A DNA stretch of 39,730 nucleotides from a virus. The stretch is from positions 1-39,730 of IMG/VR virus record IMGVR_UViG_3300007510_000020; one strand, given 5' to 3'. This document shows positions 23,051 through 31,624 of this stretch, piece by piece (position 1 is the first letter of the stretch; the number at the start of each line of letters is the position of its first letter). The translations under genes were made by a program, and so were the position numbers. A model generated the notes under the pieces. It worked only from the letters and a program-made list of their open reading frames with translations, searched no databases and was not told the DNA's origin.

Positions 23051-23387
23051 ATTACTCAAAGCATGCACATTGTTTGCAGTTGGTCAATTGTTAGGTTGGT
23101 TCCAAATTAATTCTCAATTTGTGTGGGAATGGTGGGCAGACAAGCCGCTACTGACAGTTTTCATATATTCGATACCTGCCAGTTTGTGTTTCTGGTACGG
23201 AATTGGGATAGCCTACAGAGCAACAGGAGAGGTCTGGGGCCCACGGCTCTTGATATACAGTATGTCTTATTTCACGTTCCCGATACTAACTTGGTATCTT
23301 TTAAATGAATCAATGTTTACAGCCAAAACAATGTTATGTATCTTTTTATCATTCTTGATAATGGCAATTCAATTGTTCTGGGAGTAA
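23037..23387 (+). CDS. Four-helix inner-membrane protein of unknown function
   Basis: A 116-residue protein with a TTG start, well supported by AAGGAG at 23023-23028. It has about four membrane segments, with FAVGQLLGWFQINSQFVWEW, the Trp-rich WADKPLLTVFIYSIPASLC, and FPILTWYLLNESMFTAKT. The Q-x-x-x-WFQIxSQF and SYFTFPILTWYLLNESM blocks are ones I recall in proteins of many marine phages without known role; a distant tie to small DMT-type transporters is possible. Overlaps the 3' end of the preceding gene. Confidence 0.8.
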   Translation: METTELLKACTLFAVGQLLGWFQINSQFVWEWWADKPLLTVFIYSIPASLCFWYGIGIAYRATGEVWGPRLLIYSMSYFTFPILTWYLLNESMFTAKTMLCIFLSFLIMAIQLFWE

Positions 23388-23399
23388 GTCAAAACTAAG

Positions 23400-23407
23400 A
23401 CTATTTA
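23400..23407 (+). promoter_or_regulatory. Putative late promoter motif ACTATTTA (1464-residue gene)
   Basis: ACTATTTA in the 41-base gap before the largest gene, 29 bases ahead of its ATG, followed by ACTGGAGTAA as ribosome site. The extended context matches the copy at 17155. Confidence 0.65.
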
Positions 23408-23428
23408 TGACACTGGAGTAACAATAAA

Positions 23429-26400
23429 ATGGATATTAGTATTGGCAAATGGTTTAACTTTGTAGATGAGGCCCGACGAGAAAAGAAACAAAAGAAAGGT
23501 TCTCTCGTCACAGAACAACGCGAACTCAACGAAATTAGCCCACGAGCCGCCACAGAAGTTATGGATTGGTTTGATGGAGACTACAGCAAACTTTCATTTG
23601 ACGAAATGTTCGACGGAAAACTCCGAAGAGTAATTTCTGTAGAATCGGAAGATGCCATAAAGCTTTATGAAATTGTAATGCTTCTCGTAGAGAAGGACTG
23701 GGAATTACCAGAGGATCCAGAATGGGCAGCGATAAGCAGGTTCCCCGTAAACACGGTTATGCAAAAGAAGCGTCGGCTAGGAACTGGGGAGGAATATGAG
23801 GAGCCAATTAAAGTAGCTGACTTACGTCTCACCAAGTCTCGCACTCTCACAATTCCCAAGGGCCCAAGAGCAGGCGAGACTATCACAAAGACAGATGAAA
23901 CAACCATGTCTCGCGCCATTCTCAAGGACAAGGGTTTCCCGCAAGAGCTAAAAGACTGGTGGAACCAGAAGCAGACTTATTACACCAAAGAAAAGCAGTG
24001 GAAACAGATCGAGCAGATCTTCCTCAACCAAGGGACTTCAAAGCCAACAGGTATGAAGGTTATCCTCTCGCGACATCCTCTTGATGTTCTCCGCATGAGC
24101 GACATCAGCAACATCCGCTCGTGCCACAGCGAGGGCTCTGGGTACTTCCATTGTGCAGTAGCCGAGTCCAGAGGCCATGGCCCCGTAGCCTATCTTGTCA
24201 AGCCAGAAGAGCTTGAGAGACTAATGTCCGGTAAAGCATTGAGCCTAAGCTCCGAAAACACAGACGACAAACGCTTCAGGGCAACTATCGTTGATCGCCT
24301 GAGAAACGCCGAGAAGTTTTGGAAGAACTTCAAAAATACAAGAGATGGTGTCGGAGAGCACCAGCCATACAAACGCTTCTTTGATAGTAATGGCGCATTT
24401 CTTTGGGAGAAGTTTGCAAAGTTTTTCCAAGAGAGATACAGAGTAGAGTTTGCGCAACTGGACTTCTCAGCAGAAAAATGGTTCACTCTTCCCAACATTA
24501 AGGCGGCTCTACTCGCTGTGGTCACAGCCGGCGATTCCGCCCACATCTCCGCAGAAGGAGAGATGGTCGAGAACGGCTATGCACCTCCTGTCGCCCCATA
24601 CGCCGACGACAGCGAATACGCAGAATACGAGAGAGCAAAGAAGATTTGGGATCAGAAGCAGGAAGCCCACACTTGGATGACCCAGTATTACAAAAAGTTC
24701 CCAAAGGTTGCGAAAGAACTTGACGTAAAGAATACAATTAAAAAGCACGACCGAGTTGACGCTATTATCGACGGGATTCAAAACAGTAGCAAAAGCGCGT
24801 TCAAATCATTACCCACAGGTGTGCGTAAACACTTGAATGACGAAGTGTTTATCAAGGCCGCCAAAGCTGCCGTAGTGGGCAAAGAATGGAAGCTTGGAAT
24901 CAACTTTAGCGAACCAGTAGAACCCGAAGTTCCCGAGAGCAAAGCAGTCGAGAACATTTCTGATCTCGACGATCAGGAGATTTTCAGAGACAAGCAGAGA
25001 AGCATCGAGGGCATTGGCGCTCAGGCACGAGTAAGGCTCCGCAGGTTCGGAGACCACGAAATGGCCACCGAATTCGCTGTACCAGAGAGGCGCCTATATG
25101 GAACATCAGTGCCGGGCTTTCTTCAAGCAGTCACGAAATGGGCTTGGGGCGAACAAAAAGAAGAATTCGTCGACGCCGACGGTCGCTTGATGCTTCCAGA
25201 GATGGAAGATCTCTTCCGCACCGGCGGCTCGTATGAAGATACAAAAGATGGCACAATGCTCAACCACTTCTTCGCGGAAGGCGGAGAAGGGGAGTATTAC
25301 CCAGACGTCAACGTCGAGGATCACGATCAAGAAGACGTACATCAAGCACTATTAGAAGAATGGAGCGAGAGGATTGAAGACATTGTGGAGAGCCACAATC
25401 AAGCGGCGGAATATTCCATCATATACGCAGAGGTCCACGACGGCCAAGAGTTCGGCGGTGGTGCAGAGGAGATTTATGTCTCGGCGACCGCTACCTGCAC
25501 CTTTATCGTTCCACTCACTGGCGCAACAAACGTTGAAGATGCTGAAGACGGCTGGTATCTCGAATTGAACGGCGATGATACCTCAATGCCGAAGATTCCG
25601 AATACACACCGCACCGACTGGCAACAATTAAGCGACTTTCAGGATATTTTGGGTGCACCTTTCGCTGAGTACGAGGAGATGGAATGGGACGTGAGACGCG
25701 CTCATGGCAAGTGGTACTTGGCAGTTGTAGTTCATACAGTTTGCAGAGCATTAGATGATTGCACCAACCCTGACGATGTTGCGTACCTCGCAGAATACAT
25801 CTCAAGAGAATGGGACGAAAATCATTCAGAGATCGAGGAGAGGATCCGCAGGAGTCTTGTCGAAAACGAATACATCACGCCATCACATTACGATAAAAAG
25901 GCGGAAGACGAAGAACACAAGAAATGGGCAAAAAGCCTCAAGAATTTCAGATACTATGAGGGTGAGGGAGAAATGAGTTTCTCTCTCCAGAATTATGCGA
26001 GAACAAAATCGTATCGTCCGACTAATGCGATGATGAAGATGGCAGATCGATGGCCTGCTCGTCAAAGAACTCCCCAAAGCACTGCCGAGGTAATCGAGGT
26101 AGATATTGTAGACGTTCTTGGCGGCCATCTCGCCTCCCAAGGCCTTCGCCGATACGTTGTTCACACCGGCGCTGCAAACCAGTCGCTAATGGTAGAGCTT
26201 CATCGACTTGAAGCAGAGGCAAACGCCTATGTTGCTCGACAAATGAACTTTGACTTTGGCGATCCTAAATACGACAAGCCAGCCGACTCGTTTGGTGTTG
26301 ACTTGGCCAAAAGTGCCATTTTGAGCACTTGGCTCGTTCAGCCAACAGAGCTGACCGATAAACAAGCAACCAATCGGACTCATAATGGAGACCGTTTCCT

Positions 26401-27823
26401 CGGGTACGGAATGGAAGTTATCATCAAATCCGCCGATACAGAAGAAGAGGTCGAGGGCGCCTTCAAATTTGTTGAGTATCTCGACAAGAACATCGAGAGA
26501 ATCCATATAGCTTTTGAGACAATTTACCAAGAGGCTCTAGAAGAATACAGAGAGAAAAAGAAGAAGGTAGAGGAAGCCAGAGGATCCCGAGAACGACACG
26601 ACGGTTATCTCGCCACTATAGCGGGATATATTAGTCGGATGGCCGGTACCCCACCTCGACCAGAGTGGGAGAACGGAGAAGATCCGAGATTTAATTCGAG
26701 GCTCGCGACCATGCTTATGTTCTATACTTGGGATCAGGAAGCTTTCGAACATATGAATAAAATCGAGCGAGCAACATGGAACGATATGTTACAAGCCGCC
26801 ACAGTCGAAGTTCCTTGGCTTTCGCTTCCGGGCGACGACAACAGGGCTCCTACAAACTTTGAGGGCAACGTAAAGAGTGCTTTAATAACTGCGGGTGCTG
26901 GCTACATCGCTCGAAATTACCGATGGGAAGGCCCAGCATACGGCCCACACTTTGATAGATGGATCGAGCCGCAAGGAAATCAGCCACAGGAAGATAATAT
27001 AGGCGTTAACGATCAAGGCCAGACTCCCGTTGAAGCTGCAGCGCAGGCATACAGGAATGCAAATCCAGAAAGTGTCGAGGAACAGATAATGCGAATCGAT
27101 AGAGCACTTAATGAAAGTGACAATTCTTATGATTTGAGAATTTATAGCGTAAGACTGCTGGTGTCTATTCGGCGAGATCTAGGTGGCGAAATGATGGATA
27201 TTCAAACAGAGATTCGTGGCATCGAAGGTGTTACTACCGTCCGAACCGTTAGTACAAATAACTCCATCCACCGCCAAGATTCTGCCGAAATAGAAATCAA
27301 ATTTGAGCTTGTTGGTACAGAAAGTCGAACACGCTATCTACGTAGAGTACTAATTCCTCAAATTATGAAAATAAGGGGCTTAAAGATACTTCAAAGAAAA
27401 CCAGTATCTAGAATCAAAGAAGAAACAGAGAGAGGCAGTATAACCGAGTTCATGGATCCAAGTGACGTCACTACCTCAATGCCAACTCCCGCAAACTCAT
27501 TAGAGGACATTTTGTCAGATTGGTCAGAAGGTGGGGTAATGGGGTATGACACAGCAATGGACACACGAGATATGCGATATCATGTTATGCTGGATGTTGA
27601 CGAGATATGGAAATATTGCGATAAAGTCTATCGCGGCACAAAAAGCGATTTCGATGCCAAATATGAGACATTTATTGCACAAGGGGCCCCGACACCAGTG
27701 TTTATAGCATTGGGCCAAAATGGAAGAATAAAGATAACTGGCGGCGAAGAAATAGTCTGGTTTGCTAAAAAATCAGGCCTTCAGGAATTACCTGTCTTCT
27801 TTAGTTATCAAAAACAGATTTAA
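23429..27823 (+). CDS. Very large late protein, possible virion component with ferredoxin-like and ParB-like C-terminal domains
   Basis: A 1464-residue, highly charged protein of unknown family, the largest gene in the window and led by a late motif. Seen: a conserved-looking Cys/His block VILSRHPLDVLRMSD ... SCHSEGSGYFHCAVAE at ~205-245; an RLRRFGD...VPERRLYG block at ~540; long acidic stretches to ~860; a beta-alpha-beta unit at ~1230-1310 (RIYSVRLLVSIRRDLGG, DIQTEIRGIEGVTTV, SAEIEIKFELVG) resembling a ferredoxin-like domain; and at the very end PVFIALGQNGRIKITGGEEI ... GLQELPVFFSYQ, like a ParB/sulfiredoxin fold. A virion or injected protein is the main possibility; this is inference. Confidence 0.75.
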   Translation: MDISIGKWFNFVDEARREKKQKKGSLVTEQRELNEISPRAATEVMDWFDGDYSKLSFDEMFDGKLRRVISVESEDAIKLYEIVMLLVEKDWELPEDPEWAAISRFPVNTVMQKKRRLGTGEEYEEPIKVADLRLTKSRTLTIPKGPRAGETITKTDETTMSRAILKDKGFPQELKDWWNQKQTYYTKEKQWKQIEQIFLNQGTSKPTGMKVILSRHPLDVLRMSDISNIRSCHSEGSGYFHCAVAESRGHGPVAYLVKPEELERLMSGKALSLSSENTDDKRFRATIVDRLRNAEKFWKNFKNTRDGVGEHQPYKRFFDSNGAFLWEKFAKFFQERYRVEFAQLDFSAEKWFTLPNIKAALLAVVTAGDSAHISAEGEMVENGYAPPVAPYADDSEYAEYERAKKIWDQKQEAHTWMTQYYKKFPKVAKELDVKNTIKKHDRVDAIIDGIQNSSKSAFKSLPTGVRKHLNDEVFIKAAKAAVVGKEWKLGINFSEPVEPEVPESKAVENISDLDDQEIFRDKQRSIEGIGAQARVRLRRFGDHEMATEFAVPERRLYGTSVPGFLQAVTKWAWGEQKEEFVDADGRLMLPEMEDLFRTGGSYEDTKDGTMLNHFFAEGGEGEYYPDVNVEDHDQEDVHQALLEEWSERIEDIVESHNQAAEYSIIYAEVHDGQEFGGGAEEIYVSATATCTFIVPLTGATNVEDAEDGWYLELNGDDTSMPKIPNTHRTDWQQLSDFQDILGAPFAEYEEMEWDVRRAHGKWYLAVVVHTVCRALDDCTNPDDVAYLAEYISREWDENHSEIEERIRRSLVENEYITPSHYDKKAEDEEHKKWAKSLKNFRYYEGEGEMSFSLQNYARTKSYRPTNAMMKMADRWPARQRTPQSTAEVIEVDIVDVLGGHLASQGLRRYVVHTGAANQSLMVELHRLEAEANAYVARQMNFDFGDPKYDKPADSFGVDLAKSAILSTWLVQPTELTDKQATNRTHNGDRFLGYGMEVIIKSADTEEEVEGAFKFVEYLDKNIERIHIAFETIYQEALEEYREKKKKVEEARGSRERHDGYLATIAGYISRMAGTPPRPEWENGEDPRFNSRLATMLMFYTWDQEAFEHMNKIERATWNDMLQAATVEVPWLSLPGDDNRAPTNFEGNVKSALITAGAGYIARNYRWEGPAYGPHFDRWIEPQGNQPQEDNIGVNDQGQTPVEAAAQAYRNANPESVEEQIMRIDRALNESDNSYDLRIYSVRLLVSIRRDLGGEMMDIQTEIRGIEGVTTVRTVSTNNSIHRQDSAEIEIKFELVGTESRTRYLRRVLIPQIMKIRGLKILQRKPVSRIKEETERGSITEFMDPSDVTTSMPTPANSLEDILSDWSEGGVMGYDTAMDTRDMRYHVMLDVDEIWKYCDKVYRGTKSDFDAKYETFIAQGAPTPVFIALGQNGRIKITGGEEIVWFAKKSGLQELPVFFSYQKQI

Positions 27824-27838
27824 GCACATAGTTACTGT

Positions 27839-28615
27839 ATGAAGAGTTTTGTGCGTTCATTGTTGTTTTTAACAATTGCGTTATTGGCCGGCTTTATTGT
27901 TGGCTCAGTCGCAATATTGGCAACGCCTATCTATACAAACATTCCAGCAGTAGAAACAATTCAAGATCCAGATAACATTTCAAGCAACATACCCAACTTA
28001 CATCAACGAGTAATATCTATTTCCCGAAACAGTGCGGTTAGAGTATACTCTATGGCTCCTAGTCTTTTGAATGTTTCATCGTCTAGTGGGACATATTTGA
28101 AACTAGACGGGAAATACTATGTCCTAACTACTGCTCATGGTATACTGGGCGACTGCAACGCCGTATTGATTAGTGTCGGAGACAAAAGATATGAATGCAA
28201 GAGATATGCCGAGATTAATAGATTAGTAGATTATGCTATTATAGAAGTAGAGAAGATTCCAACAGTAGAGGCAGTAGAAATACCAACCTTTCTTCCACGG
28301 GGATCCAGATGGGCAGCGGTATATTCTATAATGAACAAAACATATTATACAGGGTATCCAAACAATTCGGGCCCAGTAACCCTAAGCGGAGAAGTAATAG
28401 GATACACTTCAGCCGATTTTCTTCTTTTGGACTCTTTTGCTTGGTCTGGATCATCAGGATCAGGAGTTTTCTCTGAGGACGGCAAATTCATTGGATACGT
28501 TCTGGCAATAGACATAGGAGAGACTCCATACGGAATAGACGTATTAGAGGACATGGTTATTGTTGTTCCGTCTTTTAAAATCAATTGGGCATATGTTGCC
28601 AACACTAGCAAATAG
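27839..28615 (+). CDS. Membrane-anchored trypsin-like (S1/chymotrypsin fold) serine protease
   Basis: A 258-residue protein with a hydrophobic N-terminal segment (~8-30, FLTIALLAGFIVGSVAIL), either a signal anchor or an uncleaved signal, then the protease domain. The triad is complete: His100 in VLTTAHGIL, Asp131 in VDYAIIEV and Ser206 in WSGSSGSGVFS (the GxSG site). Cysteines 106 and 120 could form a disulfide near the His. It should act in the periplasm or at the outer face of the inner membrane. Adjacent to late genes; possible roles are degrading host envelope proteins, virion maturation or superinfection control. Confidence 0.85.
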   Translation: MKSFVRSLLFLTIALLAGFIVGSVAILATPIYTNIPAVETIQDPDNISSNIPNLHQRVISISRNSAVRVYSMAPSLLNVSSSSGTYLKLDGKYYVLTTAHGILGDCNAVLISVGDKRYECKRYAEINRLVDYAIIEVEKIPTVEAVEIPTFLPRGSRWAAVYSIMNKTYYTGYPNNSGPVTLSGEVIGYTSADFLLLDSFAWSGSSGSGVFSEDGKFIGYVLAIDIGETPYGIDVLEDMVIVVPSFKINWAYVANTSK

Positions 28616-28625
28616 GATTTTGTAA

Positions 28626-28633
28626 ACTATTTA
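28626..28633 (+). promoter_or_regulatory. Putative late promoter motif ACTATTTA inside a palindrome
   Basis: ACTATTTA 27 bases before the ATG at 28653. Here it lies in the perfect palindrome TTGTAAA-CTA-TTTACAA (28620-28636), not found at the other copies, so a regulator could also bind. Confidence 0.6.
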
Positions 28634-28652
28634 CAATAAATGGAGAAATTCT

Positions 28653-28889
28653 ATGGCCAAGAAAGCAAAAGAATGTTATATTACAATTGATGAACAGATC
28701 GAGTCAATAGAAAGTAAAATTGGAGTTCTACAACAACACTTACGAGAGTTGAAGACTGCGATGAAAACTTCTTCATACAACAACGAGAGGTGCCATGACG
28801 AAGCTATGGCCGACAAGGCAGCATTTGAGGCAATACAAGAGTTATGTTTAGACGGATTGCTTGAAATAGAGCCCAAAGGAGAAGCCTAG
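28653..28889 (+). CDS. Small coiled-coil protein
   Basis: A 78-residue protein behind ATGGAGAAA. IDEQIESIESKIGVLQQHLR has heptad-like spacing of hydrophobic residues, so a dimeric coiled coil is likely; the C-terminus is a short acidic helix. Late motif upstream and a one-base overlap with the next gene put it in the fibre-gene transcript. Function unknown, possibly a virion or assembly factor. Confidence 0.65.
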   Translation: MAKKAKECYITIDEQIESIESKIGVLQQHLRELKTAMKTSSYNNERCHDEAMADKAAFEAIQELCLDGLLEIEPKGEA

Positions 28890-29251
28890 TGCAGACAGAA
28901 GATGAGCTTAGTGGAGCCACTACGTTAACTGAACCGGAAGATTTGAAGCCTAAGCGACCCAGTAATAGAGCACCAGAAGGTATTAGAACCTTTACGGTCT
29001 GCCGCCAAAACGATGAGACTGGTGTTTCGGGCGAAGGTGTGATAATCGAAGGGGTAACATTTGCAACAGGCCACACAGTAATCCACTGGCTGACACCGCC
29101 ACCTCGCGGCTCAATCGCGTTCTTTGATGCATTTGATGACTTCATAAAGATACATGTGAGATCACACCCCACAAATGGAACAATCATCACGTTCGAAGAT
29201 GGTGAACAAACTATTTACGAAGCAAAGGAGAAAAGCAAAGATGAGTTATAA
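28889..29251 (+). CDS. Conserved-type hypothetical, beta-rich
   Basis: A 120-residue protein with a GTG start at 28889 (sharing the G of the previous TAG) behind AAAGGAGAAG. After a disordered N-terminus, IRTFTVCRQNDETGVSGEGV and IIEGVTFATGHTVIHWL suggest a small beta barrel, then FFDAFDDFIKIHVRSHPTNG. I recall such sequences in uncultured marine phages but not a function. The late motif at 29210 and the ribosome site of the next gene lie inside its 3' end. Confidence 0.7.
   Translation: MQTEDELSGATTLTEPEDLKPKRPSNRAPEGIRTFTVCRQNDETGVSGEGVIIEGVTFATGHTVIHWLTPPPRGSIAFFDAFDDFIKIHVRSHPTNGTIITFEDGEQTIYEAKEKSKDEL
29210..29217 (+). promoter_or_regulatory. Putative late promoter motif ACTATTTA (fibre-like gene)
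   Basis: ACTATTTA inside the end of the preceding gene, 31 bases before the fibre-like ATG at 29241. As part of a coding region it could be chance, but spacing equals that of the other sites. Confidence 0.5.
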
Positions 29252-30539
29252 ATTTTCAAAAGGCGACCGCAAAATGGGCGATATCACATTCGAGGATGAT
29301 GCCAACACAAAAATAGACTTCGCACAAGATCAGATAGACTTAGTTGCAGGAGGTTCCACCATCTTGAGCGTAACAGCTTCGGCAGTCAAGATTAACGGAG
29401 CATATACCCTCCCAACAGCAGATGGCACATCAAATCAGACGATGCAGACCGATGGTAATGGTACTGTGACTTGGGCAACATCTGGCGGCGGTGGCGGTGG
29501 AAACGTTTCAAATACTGGCACCCCAGTTAATAACCAACTGGCAGTTTGGACAGACTCAACTACAATTGAAGGCGACAGTGCATTAACTTATGATGGCTCG
29601 ACATTACAGCTGTCTTCATCGGCAGATAGAAATGCGTCATTCTATCTCAAGGATGGTGATTTTAAAATATATACCGATCCGTCCAGCGATCCACAAGCAG
29701 CATCAACGCCAACATTCTGGGTTGAGGGTGCATCAGATACAATAGTGTTCCGATATGATAACACATCGAATGCTCTAACTTTGGATGCCACTGCTGGAAC
29801 ACTGTTTGCTGGCACCGTACCACTGCTAGATATACGAACTGGTGTTAGAGATAGTGAGTCAACTAGTAACCCATTCGAGCGTTGTGTGAGTATTCAGCAT
29901 CCGGCAGCCGACAGCGAGGCACACCTTCGTAGGGTGGGTTATATGATGCACATCGGTGGCCAAGGCTCGCAAGCTGAAAACAGAAAGAACGGCGGTATTA
30001 TACTAGATAGTGAAAATGCCTATTCTAACGCTCCCGATTTACACATCGTTACACAGAACACCAAGCGGCTGACTGTAGACTATAATGGTGCAGTCGGAAT
30101 TGGAACTACTTCACCGCTAGTACAACTTGATGTTCACCATGATCCCACCTCTCTTGCAAATGATACTGGCGGCGGCGAAGTTGTTACATTTGGAACCGGC
30201 ACCACGGTAGCTGGCGCTCTCTATTATCTAGAGACCACCGGAGTGTGGACAAATACAGACGCATCGGCAGCAAGTTCGGGAGCAGACCAGATGTTGGCGA
30301 TTGCACTGGGCACTGATCCGGCAGCTGACGGTATGCTCATACGAGGCTGGTTCGATGCTAACGCCAAATTGTCAAACTTTTCTGCTGGCAAGACAGTATA
30401 TATGAGTGAAGCAGCAAACCAAATGGACACTACAGCACCATCAACATCGGGGGCAATTGTTCGTATTCTTGGGTACTGTTCTTCAGCATCCAAAGTTATT
30501 TACTTTAATCCGTCAAATAACTGGGTTGAACTGAGCTAA
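29241..30539 (+). CDS. Tail fibre / virion surface-like protein
   Basis: A 432-residue protein from ATG 29241 behind AAAGGAGAAAAG. It is rich in Ser, Thr, Gly, Asn and Asp with short strands. Blocks typical of phage fibre and structural proteins are visible: ILSVTASAVKINGAYTLPTA, GTSNQTMQTDGNGTVTWATS, a Gly-rich hinge (SGGGGGG, ~80), AVGIGTTSP (~290) and a C-terminal domain with AGKTVYMSEAANQMDTTAP and VIYFNPSNNW. Such proteins often trimerise at the tail tip or decorate the particle. It is followed without gap by an Asp-box propeller, suggesting a host-recognition pair. Confidence 0.85.
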   Translation: MSYKFSKGDRKMGDITFEDDANTKIDFAQDQIDLVAGGSTILSVTASAVKINGAYTLPTADGTSNQTMQTDGNGTVTWATSGGGGGGNVSNTGTPVNNQLAVWTDSTTIEGDSALTYDGSTLQLSSSADRNASFYLKDGDFKIYTDPSSDPQAASTPTFWVEGASDTIVFRYDNTSNALTLDATAGTLFAGTVPLLDIRTGVRDSESTSNPFERCVSIQHPAADSEAHLRRVGYMMHIGGQGSQAENRKNGGIILDSENAYSNAPDLHIVTQNTKRLTVDYNGAVGIGTTSPLVQLDVHHDPTSLANDTGGGEVVTFGTGTTVAGALYYLETTGVWTNTDASAASSGADQMLAIALGTDPAADGMLIRGWFDANAKLSNFSAGKTVYMSEAANQMDTTAPSTSGAIVRILGYCSSASKVIYFNPSNNWVELS

Positions 30540-31579
30540 TGCCAACACGCAAGATAGGAAAACGAGGAAAGAAAACACACGGAGATATACAGAATTTCTC
30601 TGGCCGTAATAAAGATGCTGTATCTAAAGTTGATGGCATCACCTTGGATACAACACCTGCTGCACCGCTCCCAGAGTGGGTGGCAGTAGGAAACGACGGC
30701 CAAGTTGCGTACAGTTATGATGCAATAACTTGGACAAGCTATAAATCACCAGCTAACACAACAAAAGAAAACTATCAAGTTGCCTACGGTGATGGAACTT
30801 GGGTAATAGCTCACGGAAACCCAAATTTAGAGGTGCTATATACAAGTGATCCATCCCAAGGGGCGAGCGGCTGGACACAAGTAAATCAAGGCCAGTTTAG
30901 TGGTTTTGAGCGTGGTATCGCTTACGGAAATGGAGTATGGATCTCTGTTGGCAATGACGCTACCACAATCCAGCGTTCGACAGATGGTGCCCAAACTTGG
31001 ACAGCTATAAACGTTTGGTCTGGAGCAACTAATCGGCACTGGGACACAGTAGCTTCGGACGGAAACAACAACTGGATCTTGGGCGATGTTCACGAGGGCA
31101 AAATATATAAATCTTCTGATAATGGTTTAACTTGGTCAGAATCTTACGACACGGGAACTGGTACAAGAGAATACATGCGCGATGCAGTATACGGCGGAGG
31201 TATGTGGATCATAACGGATCGTACCCAGAAAGAAGCTTGGCGTTGTTCTGATTTGGCTAACGATACTTGGATAAATATCCCAAATAGCGCATTCAATAAC
31301 GGTAGTTTTCTATATGGGGTGAGCTATAATGGCTCCCTGTGGATGATTGGTGCCCAAAAAGGCGTGATCTATACCAGCACCAATGGTTCATCTTGGACAC
31401 AAAAAAACAACACAGCAGGCTCAAAGGGCATAGTTTCTATTGCTTGGAAAGGAGGAGTCTGGGTTGCGGTTAGCGCAACTGGGATATATACCTCAAGTAA
31501 TGATGGAGCATCTTGGACGCTCCGTCTTAGCGGCAAATATCTTTATGTCGCCAATGCCGTAGAATTGCCACTTGCTTAA
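30539..31579 (+). CDS. Asp-box (BNR-like) beta-propeller protein, probably virion associated
   Basis: A 346-residue protein; the start shares the A of the previous TAA. After a basic, disordered N-terminus it has a series of ~45-residue units with W-V-A-V/GNG and Asp-box motifs: STDGAQTWT, SSDNGLTWS, STNGSSWTQ and SSNDGASWT. This is the repeat of sialidase-like propellers; no catalytic Arg/Tyr/Asp arrangement is evident, so glycan binding is more likely than cleavage. Position directly after the fibre-like gene suggests receptor binding. An exact host ligand cannot be told. Confidence 0.8.
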   Translation: MPTRKIGKRGKKTHGDIQNFSGRNKDAVSKVDGITLDTTPAAPLPEWVAVGNDGQVAYSYDAITWTSYKSPANTTKENYQVAYGDGTWVIAHGNPNLEVLYTSDPSQGASGWTQVNQGQFSGFERGIAYGNGVWISVGNDATTIQRSTDGAQTWTAINVWSGATNRHWDTVASDGNNNWILGDVHEGKIYKSSDNGLTWSESYDTGTGTREYMRDAVYGGGMWIITDRTQKEAWRCSDLANDTWINIPNSAFNNGSFLYGVSYNGSLWMIGAQKGVIYTSTNGSSWTQKNNTAGSKGIVSIAWKGGVWVAVSATGIYTSSNDGASWTLRLSGKYLYVANAVELPLA

Positions 31580-31612
31580 AATTACCCCAATACTTGATTC
31601 TTAACAATGGAG

Positions 31613-31620
31613 ACTATTTA
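31613..31620 (+). promoter_or_regulatory. ACTATTTA motif very close to a start
   Basis: ACTATTTA only 12 bases before the ATG at 31625. If it is a -10 element, a transcript would begin at about the start codon and be leaderless, unlike the other sites (25-48 bases). Confidence 0.45.
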
Positions 31621-31624
31621 AATT

